Source: Desulfovibrio sp.
GTDB lineage: Bacteria; Desulfobacterota; Desulfovibrionia; Desulfovibrionales; Desulfovibrionaceae
Assembly: GCA_031280915.1 (NCBI GenBank)
Contig: JAITGC010000099.1
Location: 1 to 63,923 of the forward strand
Direction: 5' to 3'
Length of the DNA: 63,923 bases
The notes beneath the pieces were generated by a model. That model saw nothing but the letters and a program-made list of their open reading frames with translations, was not told the DNA's origin and made no database searches. Shown piece by piece: positions 26,591 through 35,713 of the stretch. The position numbers and the translations under genes are program-made. Every line of letters begins with the position of its first letter. Position 1 is the stretch's first letter.

Positions 26591-26605
26591 GGCATCTTTT
26601 TTGCA
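26591..26605 (+). promoter_or_regulatory. Sigma-54-like -24/-12 promoter upstream of fliM
   Basis: GGCAT at 26591-26595 and TTGCA at 26601-26605 have the invariant GG and GC dinucleotides exactly 10 bases apart. Transcription would begin about 115 bases before fliM. Sigma-54 control of flagellar genes is common in polar flagellates. Confidence 0.5.
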
Positions 26606-26731
26606 AAATGTCTACGAAATGTTGGCGGAATATTCAACAGTCAATGTCCAATAGTTGCGGAAGGCGCGGCAACAACCATAATGTCGGCCCGCGGATTTCC
26701 GGCGGTTACGTCAAAACATCACGAGGCGGAT

Positions 26732-27712
26732 ATGAATAAAGTGCTGATGCAGGATGAGGTGGATGCCCTGCTGCGCGGGCTCTCCGGCGGGGAAATCGAT
26801 ACAGAACCAGAAGTGCCGGGGGACGGTTCCGGCATTGTGGCCTTTGACCTCGCCAATCAGGACAGAATTATCCGCGGGCGCATGCCCGTGTTGGAAATCG
26901 TCAATGACCGTTTCGCCCGCCTTTGCACCAACGCTTTGTCCAACGCCGTGCGCAAGCGTGTGGAACTCAACCCCATTTCTATTGACATGACGAAATTCGG
27001 GGAGTTCATCCGCTCCTTGCCCGTGCCGACGTCCATTAATATTTTTAAAATGGAGCCCCTGCGCGGCAACGCCATTATTGTCGTGGATTCGCGCCTGGTT
27101 TTCGCCTTGGTGGAAAACATTTTCGGCGGCGCAAGCTCGCAGCCGAAAATCGAAGGTCGGGAATTCACCCGCATTGAACAGTGCGTGGTGGACAAAATCG
27201 TCAAAATAGCCCTGGACAACATGGAGGATTCCTGGCGTCCCGTCCATGACGTGAAACTGGAACTGGTGCGCAGTGAAATCAATCCGCAGTTCGCAGCCAT
27301 TGTGCCGCCGAGCGATGTGGTGCTTGTCATCACCTTTGAAGTGGAACTGGACACGGCCCTTGGTTCCATGGTCATCTGCCTGCCCTACGCCACCATAGAA
27401 CCCATCCGCTCAAAACTCCACGCCAGTTTCCAGACCGAACGCCTGGAAGTGGACCATGCCTGGGTGGCGCGCCTGAAAGAACGCATTATGGAGACGCCGG
27501 TAGAACTCAAGGTGCATTTCGGCAACACCACCATCACCGGCAACCAGTTGCTGCGCATGCGGGTGGGGGACGTGCTTGCCCTTGACACCGACGCGGAGGA
27601 CCTGCTTTCCTGCACGGTGGCCGGCGTGGAGAAATATCAGGGCATTGCCGGCACGGTCAAAGCCATGAAGGCATTCCAGGTCATCAAGGAAAATGAGCCG
27701 CAGTATACCTGA
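26732..27712 (+). CDS. fliM: Flagellar motor switch protein FliM
   Basis: 326 residues. It starts with the CheY-binding peptide in the form MNKVLMQDEVDALLRGLSGG, followed by the middle CheC-like domain (FARLCTNALSNAVRKRVEL; SLPVPTSINIFKMEPLRGNA) and a C-terminal SpoA domain (ERIMETPVELKVHFGNTTI). It forms the C-ring and sets rotation direction. The ATG follows GAGGCGGAT. It is alone: no other flagellar gene adjoins it, although a chemoreceptor is encoded at 53708. Confidence 0.95.
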   Translation: MNKVLMQDEVDALLRGLSGGEIDTEPEVPGDGSGIVAFDLANQDRIIRGRMPVLEIVNDRFARLCTNALSNAVRKRVELNPISIDMTKFGEFIRSLPVPTSINIFKMEPLRGNAIIVVDSRLVFALVENIFGGASSQPKIEGREFTRIEQCVVDKIVKIALDNMEDSWRPVHDVKLELVRSEINPQFAAIVPPSDVVLVITFEVELDTALGSMVICLPYATIEPIRSKLHASFQTERLEVDHAWVARLKERIMETPVELKVHFGNTTITGNQLLRMRVGDVLALDTDAEDLLSCTVAGVEKYQGIAGTVKAMKAFQVIKENEPQYT

Positions 27713-27803
27713 CCCCGGCCTCCCGCCGTTTCAACTCCTGCTTTTCACCTGGTCAATAATGCAGCATGGGTCTGAAGGCCGAAGTCTCAGACTACAAAGG
27801 ACT

Positions 27804-27930
27804 CAGAGCGATTCAACATTGAAATGTTAACCGCTCAGCGGGGATTTTTTGAAAATCCGCACCACAAAACGCTTGCAAGGCGAACCTGCTTCGCCGCCAA
27901 GCACGCGCTTCAAAGTAAAAATGCCCCAGG
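27804..27930 (+). repeat. B-family intergenic repeat, copy B3
   Basis: Shares the first hairpin (inner AACATT/AATGTT), the GATTTTTTGAAAATCCGC hairpin and the GCTTGCAAGGCGAACCTGCTTCGCCG segment with B1 and B2. It sits between the convergent fliM and kefB genes; no A element follows. Confidence 0.75.
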
Positions 27931-27949
27931 TGTAGAGTGTCAATAGGTG

Positions 27950-29944
27950 TCATGCCTTTTCCGACGCGGCATGAGGGGCCGCGCTGCCAACAAAAAGCGG
28001 CCGCACAGCATAGAGTTTATCTGTCTTTCCAAAAAGATAGACGATATCATCCGCCTCAAAGCGCGTCTCCGGCCCCGGCGAAGCCGCGACAACGCCATCG
28101 CGCTGCACGGCAATCACAGTGACGCCGTGTCTGCCGCGCAATTCGCTTTCGACGAGACTCCGGCCGCATAAAAACGATTCCGCAGCCATACGGATGGTCT
28201 GTACACCCATGTCCGGAAGACGCACCGCCACCGCGTCCAGAGAGTTGACCGATGAAAGACGGCGCAAAGTACGGTAATTCTCTTGCCGGAAGTGCGCGAC
28301 GAAATTGTCTATATCCTGGCTGGGCACCATATATCGCGTCAGCACGCGGCTGAAGACCTCAATGGAACTTTCAAACTCCTCGGCAACCACCTCATCCGCG
28401 CCCAATTGGCGCAGGGGAGCTATTTCCGTCACAAAACGCGTGCGGGCCACAATATGCAGATTGGGATTCATATGGCGCGCTTCCATTGTTATGGCGCGCA
28501 CGGCCGCCGGATCGGAAATGACGATGGCCAGTACGCGGGCCTTTTCAACACCCAGGTGTTCGAGCACCACGGCCTGTGAAGCATCCCCGTGGGTGATGGG
28601 TTCCTTGCCCTTGTAGCGGTTGACGGTTTCAGGATTCATTTCCAGAATGATGTAATCAATGCCCGATTCCCGCGCCGCGCGGGCCAGTTGTTTACCGCTT
28701 ATGCCGAAACCCACGATGATGAGGTGTTCCTCAAGGGAGACCTCCTCAACGCTTTCCTCTTCCCGCGACATATCTTTCCCCAAAAGGCGGGCGGCCATGT
28801 CTCCCAAACGCGGCCCCGCGGAAATCATGGACGGCGTGAGCATCATGGTAAAAATGCTCACACTCAGAAAAGCCTGGTAGTCGAACATCTTCAAAAGTCC
28901 CGCCTCAAGACCGACGGCGGCCAACACAAAAGAGAACTCCCCCACCTGGGCAAGGGAGAGAGAAGTAATGACGCAGACGCGCGGAGGATATCCCTGTAAA
29001 AGCACCGAAGGCAGCGCAAGAACAGCCTTGACGGCAATAAACAGCGCCGTCAGGCCCAGAATAAGAAAAACATTCTCCAGGCAAAATTTCACGTCCAACA
29101 TCATGCCCACGGAAATGAAAAAAAGGCTCATAAAAACATCCCGGTAAGGCAGAATGCCGGAAATGACGCTCATGCTGTACTGGGACCGGGCCAACATAAG
29201 ACCAGCCAGAAAGGCCCCCAGAGAAAGAGAAAGGCCAAGGGCGCTTGTGAGCACGGCCATGCCCATGCACAGGCAGAGCGTGGCCAGCAGCAGAATTTCG
29301 CGCGTACGGGCGCGCACAACTATCTCCATAAGCCTGTTGACGCCATATCTGGCGAAAAGCAGAACTCCGCCCAGCATCAGGGTCATCTGGAAAACGGCCG
29401 TAAGGACACTTTGGGCGGTAAGTTCCAGTTTCCCCGCCAGCAAGGGCACCGCCAACAGCATGGGGGCAAACATAATGTCCTGGAAAACAAGGATCGCCAG
29501 GGAAAGATGCCCGGCCGGCGCGCTTGTCAGCCCACGTTCCTGCAGAATGCGCAAAACAATGGCCGAAGAAGAAAGGGCCGCCAGACAACCCCAGAAAACG
29601 CCCTGCTGCCAGCTTTGCCCATAAAGAAGTACCAAGCCCGTAAAGGCCAGCACGGTAAGCGCCAGTTGAAGCCCGCCACCCAAAAAAACCGGGCGTTTCA
29701 GTCTGTTGAGCGAGTCTCCGGAAAGTTCCATGCCGATGGTGAAGAGCAGCATAGCCACGCCCAATTCGGCAATATGATTGATGCTTCCGACATCCCCCAC
29801 AACGCCGAGCAGCGAGGGGCCGCACATCACGCCGGTGAGCAGAAAAGCCACGGTGGAAGGCAACTTGAGTTTGTTGCAGGTGATGGTGACCCCGATGGAA
29901 AGCAAAAAAATAATCACCAGTTCTTCAAGCCAAGGTAGTTCCAT
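27950..29944 (-). CDS. CPA2-family cation:proton antiporter / K+ efflux protein (KefB-like)
   Basis: 664 residues; GGAGGATTGC precedes the ATG. A Na+/H+ exchanger domain of about 12 helices (1-390) is followed by a TrkA-N/RCK domain (HLIIVGFGISGKQLARAA, near 410-530) and a TrkA-C domain (about 570-650). Such proteins exchange K+ or Na+ for protons under nucleotide control. It is the last gene of a tightly packed minus-strand run, 12 bases after rlmN. Confidence 0.9.
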   Translation of the reverse strand: MELPWLEELVIIFLLSIGVTITCNKLKLPSTVAFLLTGVMCGPSLLGVVGDVGSINHIAELGVAMLLFTIGMELSGDSLNRLKRPVFLGGGLQLALTVLAFTGLVLLYGQSWQQGVFWGCLAALSSSAIVLRILQERGLTSAPAGHLSLAILVFQDIMFAPMLLAVPLLAGKLELTAQSVLTAVFQMTLMLGGVLLFARYGVNRLMEIVVRARTREILLLATLCLCMGMAVLTSALGLSLSLGAFLAGLMLARSQYSMSVISGILPYRDVFMSLFFISVGMMLDVKFCLENVFLILGLTALFIAVKAVLALPSVLLQGYPPRVCVITSLSLAQVGEFSFVLAAVGLEAGLLKMFDYQAFLSVSIFTMMLTPSMISAGPRLGDMAARLLGKDMSREEESVEEVSLEEHLIIVGFGISGKQLARAARESGIDYIILEMNPETVNRYKGKEPITHGDASQAVVLEHLGVEKARVLAIVISDPAAVRAITMEARHMNPNLHIVARTRFVTEIAPLRQLGADEVVAEEFESSIEVFSRVLTRYMVPSQDIDNFVAHFRQENYRTLRRLSSVNSLDAVAVRLPDMGVQTIRMAAESFLCGRSLVESELRGRHGVTVIAVQRDGVVAASPGPETRFEADDIVYLFGKTDKLYAVRPLFVGSAAPHAASEKA

Positions 29945-29956
29945 GCAATCCTCCGC

Positions 29957-31039
29957 CTACAGCGTTGTCATCCCGGATGGTGAAAACAGCTGAGCGCCCG
30001 CCCTGAGTTGGCCGCAGGCGGCGCTGATGTCCTGTCCTTTGCTTTTGCGCACCACAGCCGTAATGCGGCGTTTCCACAGGCATTGCTCAAAAGCCAGTAT
30101 CCTCTCCGGCTCAGGGGCTGCGTAGGGCAAACCTTCCACAGGATTATAGACAATGAGATTGAGCTTGCCCCGCACTTCAGCCACAAGACGGGCCAGTTCG
30201 CGGGCATGCTCCTGGCTGTCGTTGACGCCGTTGATGAGCAGATATTCCAGAGTAATGCGCTCCCGCGTCTTGAGCGGATAGGTTTTAAGCGCCCTGATCA
30301 GTTTCGGCAGCGGCCAGTGCGCCGCCTTGGGCATGAGTTGGGCGCGCAAGGGCTGGTTGGGCGCGTGCAGGGACACGGCGAGATAACACAGACCGCTTTC
30401 ACCGAGTTCCCGCAGGCCGTTTTCCAGGCCACAGGTGGAAACCGTGACGCGGCGCGGCGAAAAATTGAGTCCTTTGCCGTCGTTCAGACATTGCAGGGCG
30501 CGCAGCACTTCCGGCAGATTGAGCAGGGGTTCGCCCATGCCCATAAAAACCAGATTGCGCAGCACGGGCTTGTCCGACCGGCTGTCGCCCAAGTATGCCC
30601 GGCCGACGAGTACCTGTCCCAAAATTTCTCCCAGGAGCATGTTACGTTCCAACCCCGCCAGACCTGTGGCGCAGAAGGTGCAGCCCATGGCGCAGCCCAC
30701 CTGGCAGGAGAGACACTGTGTCCAGCGCCGCGCGCCCTCACGGGATTCCGAGGGTATGAGCACGGTTTCCACCAGTGCGCCGTCACCCAGACGCAGAAGA
30801 AATTTTGTCGTGCCGTCGCGGCTTTTTCGCGTCAGGATAACTTCCGGCCAGTTAATCTCGGCCCGCTCCGCAAGTTTCGCGCGGCAGGCTTTGGAAACAT
30901 TGCTCATGGCCTCGAAATCGCGGGCCAGTTTTTGCCACAGCCACTGCCAGACCTGCACGGCCCGGAAGGCCGGCTCATCCAGTTCCGCCCGCATCCAGGC
31001 CGTGAGTTCGGGCAGGGTGAAATCAAGCAGATTGATCAC
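29957..31039 (-). CDS. rlmN: Dual-specificity 23S rRNA A2503 / tRNA A37 C2-methyltransferase
   Basis: About 360 residues. Radical SAM motif CAMGCTFC (three Cys), LVFMGMGEPLLN, STCGLENGLREL and LAVSLHAPNQPLRAQLMP are diagnostic of RlmN. It methylates C2 of A2503 in 23S rRNA and A37 in some tRNAs. The start is uncertain: a GTG at 31039 overlaps the end of the DHH gene by 17 bases and begins with the conserved INLLDFTLPEL; the open frame continues to an ATG at 31108. Confidence 0.94.
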   Translation of the reverse strand: MINLLDFTLPELTAWMRAELDEPAFRAVQVWQWLWQKLARDFEAMSNVSKACRAKLAERAEINWPEVILTRKSRDGTTKFLLRLGDGALVETVLIPSESREGARRWTQCLSCQVGCAMGCTFCATGLAGLERNMLLGEILGQVLVGRAYLGDSRSDKPVLRNLVFMGMGEPLLNLPEVLRALQCLNDGKGLNFSPRRVTVSTCGLENGLRELGESGLCYLAVSLHAPNQPLRAQLMPKAAHWPLPKLIRALKTYPLKTRERITLEYLLINGVNDSQEHARELARLVAEVRGKLNLIVYNPVEGLPYAAPEPERILAFEQCLWKRRITAVVRKSKGQDISAACGQLRAGAQLFSPSGMTTL

Positions 31040-32039
31040 GGGACCGTGCCTGGCGCAGTTTACGGGTCTGCAGGCGCTGGAGGATGAAGTCCGCCGGTTT
31101 GACGTCATCGGGAATGACCGACAGAGGAAATTCCGCCCGGCCCATCATCCTGTGCCCCCCGGCCGTGCCCACGTCATGAAAGCACGCATCGGCCAGGCGG
31201 CCGATGTCCCGCCCGCCGTCGCCGCGAAAAACCACCACCACGGTTCTGTCCACAACGCCGCTCACGGCAACCCAGCGCAAATCCTGCACTCTGGTGAAAA
31301 AATCCGCCACTGCCACCAGCAAATCCGCGCTTTTGGCATGTTGCAGAGAAACATACACCCCACCGCCCCGGCAATCCCTGAGGGAGCGAAAGGCCTGGGA
31401 AAAACCCGGCAACCACTCCCGCAAATATTCGCTGCGAATGATGCGGCGCAGAAGATTGAGGTCCGCGAAGCGGGAAAGCCATTGCCAGGCGCGCAAATCC
31501 CTGTCGCTGCCACCGCGCTCAAAGGTGCCCGTGTCCGTACGTATGCCGTAGAGCAGCGCCGTTGCCAGACGCGAAGTGGGCCGAATGCGCAACGCATTGA
31601 GAATTTGCGTCATGATGGTGCTGGTGGCGCCGAAATCCGGACGGATGATGCGCAAGGCCTCCTCCGAAAGAGGCGGAGCCTCTTCTGGAGGGAGAGGATG
31701 GTGGTCAATGATGAGCGAAAAGGGAATGCCGTAAAAAAAGGCGTTGTGATGCGGCTGGGAATCCACAATGGCGAAATGGCTGAAAGCCTCCGTCTTTTCC
31801 GGCGCCCAGATTTTGACCGGAATGCGCAAGTCGCGGATCATGGCCAGATTGTCCGGGCGAGTGACTTCATTGATGCGCGCAATCTCCACACTGTGCGTAC
31901 GATTATGCAGAAGCCGCTTCAGAGCCAAGGCGCTGGCCAGAGCGTCCGGGTCTGCGTTGACCAACACGCACCAGCGGTCATTTTTGCCCAAGCCGCCGCG
32001 CCATTGTTTAAAGCGGGCTATGTGGTCACTGCTGATCAT
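31023..32039 (-). CDS. DHH/DHHA1-family phosphoesterase
   Basis: 338 residues. VLVNADPDALASALAL, AIVDSQPH, LIIDHH (the DHH motif) and a C-terminal DHHA1 segment GHRMMGRAEFPL. The family includes NrnA-type nanoRNases and cyclic-dinucleotide phosphodiesterases. In the canonical first motif DxDG is ADPDA here, so activity should not be assumed identical. It overlaps the upstream gene by four bases (ATGA). Confidence 0.85.
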   Translation of the reverse strand: MISSDHIARFKQWRGGLGKNDRWCVLVNADPDALASALALKRLLHNRTHSVEIARINEVTRPDNLAMIRDLRIPVKIWAPEKTEAFSHFAIVDSQPHHNAFFYGIPFSLIIDHHPLPPEEAPPLSEEALRIIRPDFGATSTIMTQILNALRIRPTSRLATALLYGIRTDTGTFERGGSDRDLRAWQWLSRFADLNLLRRIIRSEYLREWLPGFSQAFRSLRDCRGGGVYVSLQHAKSADLLVAVADFFTRVQDLRWVAVSGVVDRTVVVVFRGDGGRDIGRLADACFHDVGTAGGHRMMGRAEFPLSVIPDDVKPADFILQRLQTRKLRQARSRDQSA

Positions 32040-32833
32040 GCCGATCCCCCGCCGCCGGTCAAAGTTTCCAGTATCGGAAGAGAGACTTCCACTCCCGGCC
32101 AGTGAAAAATTTCCGCCAAGTGAACAGGATTACGGGCAAAACGACTCGCAAGGCCGGCCGCAACCGCCCGCTGCCCGGACGTCAGGGCCGTGAGCGGCAA
32201 ATGTTCATCCCGCCTGCCGGGCGCGCTCCAATGCGCCAAGTCGGCTGTTTCCGGCAAATTCGAAGACAACAGACGCTGTTGGTCATAGCCCAAAAGATGC
32301 GCCACGTCCAGACAGAAACCAAGGCCATGCTCCGGCAAAAAACCCTTTCCCAGTTCCGCGATGTCGCAACAGCGTATATTCTCAAGAAGCAGGGGCACAT
32401 CGCCCGCCGCCCGCCGCCAGGCAACCGCGAAATCACGCAAAAGCCGCCGTTTGAGGGTCGGGGAACCCGACGGGGGGTGAAGCACGGCAAGCCTCGGAGC
32501 AAGAAACGCTGCACGGGTAAAGACTTTCCAAGCCAATTTCGCCGTTTTGTCGGCTTCATACATACCTGACCAAGGCAAATCCAACGGCAAATGCACGTGC
32601 CAGGTAAGGGGCAGCCGGGCCAGATCAGGCGGCAAATCGTTTTCACCATAGGCCAGGCAGGAGCGGCATTCAAAAAAACAAAGTCCGATCTCGTTCACCC
32701 GGCCACTCAAAAAACGCGCGTTTTCGGCGACTGTTCCGGCCATGACGCAAGAGGGCGCGGCAAATCCGCCGCGAAAACCGGGAAACGGTTTTACAACAGA
32801 TTCCTGACTGTCCAGCCCTTGACTCTGGCGCAT
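32036..32833 (-). CDS. TIM-barrel AP-endonuclease/xylose-isomerase-like protein, candidate cobamide-remodelling phosphodiesterase CbiR
   Basis: 265 residues. The pattern FAAPSCVMAGTVAENARFL, EIGLCFFECRSCLAYG, TWHVHLPLDLPW, LAVLHPP, LLLENIRCCD, FCLDVAHLLGYDQ and HWSAPGRRDEHLPL places His, His, Glu, Asp and His where this superfamily binds metal. The overall sequence fits the CbiR group, which removes the lower ligand of cobamides for remodelling; I recall that group from Akkermansia and Desulfovibrio-like bacteria. The start at 32833 overlaps the upstream peptidase gene by 43 bases; the first conserved strand rules out the ATG at 32743. Confidence 0.65.
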   Translation of the reverse strand: MRQSQGLDSQESVVKPFPGFRGGFAAPSCVMAGTVAENARFLSGRVNEIGLCFFECRSCLAYGENDLPPDLARLPLTWHVHLPLDLPWSGMYEADKTAKLAWKVFTRAAFLAPRLAVLHPPSGSPTLKRRLLRDFAVAWRRAAGDVPLLLENIRCCDIAELGKGFLPEHGLGFCLDVAHLLGYDQQRLLSSNLPETADLAHWSAPGRRDEHLPLTALTSGQRAVAAGLASRFARNPVHLAEIFHWPGVEVSLPILETLTGGGGSA

Positions 32834-35706
32834 TCTTCAGCCTTTGAGCCACCCAGCACGCAAACGGCCCCCCGACGGGCCACTTCGGCCAATACCTCGG
32901 CGAATTCCCTGAAATGTTTCGGCGTGGTGGCAAACATCTCTTCCCGCATCCGCTGCCTCTCTTCCTCACTCACGCCAGTCAGATAACGCGCCAGGGATTG
33001 CGCGCCCCTGGCATCCGGCAGCATGTAAGCGTCCATGTCGCCTATGGCGCCCACAACGGCCCGATCAATCTGTCCGGAGTCAGGCGTGGAGTCGCGCAAA
33101 AACGCGGCCAGAGAGTCATACGCATCCAGGGTCTCCGTCACATTCGGATCGCGGTAGGAAGAAAAGACCAAAACTCCGCTCTGCTTGTCCAGCGCGCAGG
33201 AGGCTCCGTAGGCTCCGCCGCTCACGCGCACGGTTTCCCAAAGGCGGCCCATGCGCAAATGACGCAGGATCACCCTGGCCGAACCATGCCAGGCGTAGCC
33301 CAAATCATAAACATTGGCGGCCTTGCCCACATAGTTCACCATCACGGGGGCTATAAAGGCTTCCGCCTCGGACAACGACAGAGGGACGGGCGTGTCCCGA
33401 TGGTCGGCGGCCCGCCGGGGCAGAGCGCCCAAGAGAGCGCCGGCCTGCTTTTCCGCCAAAGCAAGACCCTCCGCCTCGGCCGTGCAGTCAAAAAGAGTGC
33501 CGTCCTGAACGACAAGCAGGCCTCGTAAACGCTCCATCTCCGCGAGAACCGTCTCCGGCTCCCGCTCAAGCCCCGTGAGAAGCTCACGCACCGACTCCAG
33601 ATAGCTTATTCCAGCCGTACGCTCGGCCAAGGCGCCCGCGCCGGAAAAACGCGACCTGAGGCGCAAGCCCACCGCCGCGTTGCCAGCGCTTTGCAGACCA
33701 TGCTCCAATCGAGCCTTTTCCTCCAGCAGCATCTGAATCAGACGCTCCGCGAACACGGCTGAATCCCTCTGCGGCTCCAGAAGAATCTCCCGGAAGATTT
33801 GAAACATATCGGGAATTTTTTCGTAAACAGCCTTGCCGCTCAGGCTCAAGTAACGCACCGTCTCCCGTTCGCCCGTCAGCCCGATGAAGGTTCCCGCGCC
33901 CACACCGCCGGTTTTGGCCGCAATCCATTCGCCCAGTCGCGTGAAGTCGCGCTTTGCCGTACCACATTCCGTCAGAGAACGCAGAAAGAGCGGCAAAAGG
34001 CCGGTCAATTCCGCCGGCAAGCTCAAGATGGGCACAAGCAGGGTCGCATAGGCGATGCCGTTGGTAGGCAGTTCATGAGCAAGACTCGTATGGGGCAGAC
34101 GTCTCTCGCGGCAGGGAATAGGGGAGTTTTGGCGCGGCAGATCCCCGGAGGTAAGGCAGGGAATGCTCGCCAATGCCTCGGGGCTGTCCGGAGCAAGTTG
34201 CGCCTCCCGCAAACGGCGCGTCCGCTCGGCCAGCGCGCTGCGGTCTCCGCTGCCGGACGCCGCGCGCAATTGCTCAAGGCGCGCTTTTTCCGCCGCCTCG
34301 CAGGCTTGGCCCAAGCTTTTGTCCGGCCTCAAAATCACCGTCACCCGGTGGCGGTTTTCCAAAAACTGCTCCCGGAGAAGATTTTCAAAAATTTTTTCGC
34401 CGCGCGCCAGCCGGGTCTTGATGGCCGCCATAGGTTCTTCGTAGGCCAGGGGGGCCAGCGGATCACCGTCATACAGCCAAGTGGAGAGCGCCTGTATCAT
34501 GGCGGCCAAACCGCGCGGAAAACGACCGGAATTATTCTCCCGATAAGCGAATTCCACACTGTTGACGGCGGCTTCCACCGCTGCGGCGTCCAAACCGTCC
34601 CGCGCCAGACACCCAAGGGTGTCGAAAATCAGTTCTTCGGCGGCGGGCAAATCTTCAGACGCAACACCCTTGAGACCTGTGGAATAGTACATCTGACGCA
34701 AATCCGTTTCCAGACCGCAACCTGTGGTGTCCTCTCCCAGACCGGAGCTGATGAGGGCTTTACGCAAAGGAGAACCGGGCAACCCCTCAAGGATATGCTC
34801 CAGCATTTCCATCAGCAGGGCCTGTTCAATATCTCCGCGCTCATTCAACAGCCAGTTGACGGTGAATAGAGCGCGGGACTCCCCCTCTGCGGCCGCATAG
34901 GTCTTTTCAAGGCGGCCCGCAATATCCTTGCGCCCTTGCAAAGGCACGACGAAATCCGCCGACATTGCCCCGTAGCCCTGCAATTCCTCATTGATGCGGG
35001 CGAGACGTCGCGGCTCGGGGTCATCGCCCCAGAAAAAAAAGCGGGCATTGCCCGGATGGTAATAGCTCCTGTGAAAATCACAAAAAGCCTCATAGTCGAG
35101 CTCGGGAATACACTCCGGATTGCCGCCGGAATCCAGACTATACAGCGTATCAGGAAAAAGAGCCTGCTGGCTCAATTCAGCGAGCCGGGCATCCGGAGAG
35201 GAATACACTCCCTTCATTTCATTGAAGACAACGCCCTTGTATGTCCAGGGGGAAGCGGAATTTTCCGCTTCAATGTGCCACCCCTCCTGGCAGAAGATGT
35301 CTTCGCTCAGGCGCGGGTGAAACACAGCGTCCAGATAAACGTCCACCAAATTGTAAAAGTCTCTCAGATTCGCGCTTGCCACAGGATAGCAGGTTTTGTC
35401 GGGAAAGGTGAAAGCGTTCAGAAAGGTCTGCAGCGAGCTTTTGAGCAACTCCACAAAGGGTTCCTTGACAGGATATTTTCGTGAGCCGCAAAGCACGGAA
35501 TGCTCCAGAATGTGGGCCACGCCGGTGGAATCCGCCGGCGGCGTACGAAAGCTCACGCCGAAACACTTGTTTTCGTCCTCATTGAGGACGGAAAGCAATT
35601 CCGCGCCGGTGATTTCGTGTTTCCACAGACGGGCCGTCCCGCCGATCTCCCTGAAACATTCTTCCCGTAGCAGCCTGAAGCCCTGCGTTGTTTCCGCGTT
35701 TTTCAT
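32791..35706 (-). CDS. M16C-family zinc metalloprotease (presequence protease-like)
   Basis: 971 residues. The inverted zinc motif HILEH with the downstream Glu in NEMKGVYSS is in the first domain (near 65-165), followed by the inactive repeat domains typical of PreP/insulinase C proteins. HSVLCGSRKYPVKEPFVELLKSSLQTFLNAFTFPD is almost diagnostic. Bacterial members degrade unstructured peptides; no signal peptide is seen, so it is probably cytoplasmic. It starts 7 bases after the NMO gene stop. Confidence 0.93.
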   Translation of the reverse strand: MKNAETTQGFRLLREECFREIGGTARLWKHEITGAELLSVLNEDENKCFGVSFRTPPADSTGVAHILEHSVLCGSRKYPVKEPFVELLKSSLQTFLNAFTFPDKTCYPVASANLRDFYNLVDVYLDAVFHPRLSEDIFCQEGWHIEAENSASPWTYKGVVFNEMKGVYSSPDARLAELSQQALFPDTLYSLDSGGNPECIPELDYEAFCDFHRSYYHPGNARFFFWGDDPEPRRLARINEELQGYGAMSADFVVPLQGRKDIAGRLEKTYAAAEGESRALFTVNWLLNERGDIEQALLMEMLEHILEGLPGSPLRKALISSGLGEDTTGCGLETDLRQMYYSTGLKGVASEDLPAAEELIFDTLGCLARDGLDAAAVEAAVNSVEFAYRENNSGRFPRGLAAMIQALSTWLYDGDPLAPLAYEEPMAAIKTRLARGEKIFENLLREQFLENRHRVTVILRPDKSLGQACEAAEKARLEQLRAASGSGDRSALAERTRRLREAQLAPDSPEALASIPCLTSGDLPRQNSPIPCRERRLPHTSLAHELPTNGIAYATLLVPILSLPAELTGLLPLFLRSLTECGTAKRDFTRLGEWIAAKTGGVGAGTFIGLTGERETVRYLSLSGKAVYEKIPDMFQIFREILLEPQRDSAVFAERLIQMLLEEKARLEHGLQSAGNAAVGLRLRSRFSGAGALAERTAGISYLESVRELLTGLEREPETVLAEMERLRGLLVVQDGTLFDCTAEAEGLALAEKQAGALLGALPRRAADHRDTPVPLSLSEAEAFIAPVMVNYVGKAANVYDLGYAWHGSARVILRHLRMGRLWETVRVSGGAYGASCALDKQSGVLVFSSYRDPNVTETLDAYDSLAAFLRDSTPDSGQIDRAVVGAIGDMDAYMLPDARGAQSLARYLTGVSEEERQRMREEMFATTPKHFREFAEVLAEVARRGAVCVLGGSKAEECARVKGWTVRNLL

Positions 35707-35713
35707 ACGACCA

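Noticed and set aside
30435..32105. 556-residue plus-strand ORF over rlmN and the DHH gene
   Set aside because: Spans two recognised minus-strand genes and has no ribosome binding site or family motifs.
33799..34869. 356-residue plus-strand ORF in the M16C gene
   Set aside because: Antisense to a conserved protease; low-complexity Arg/Gln composition.
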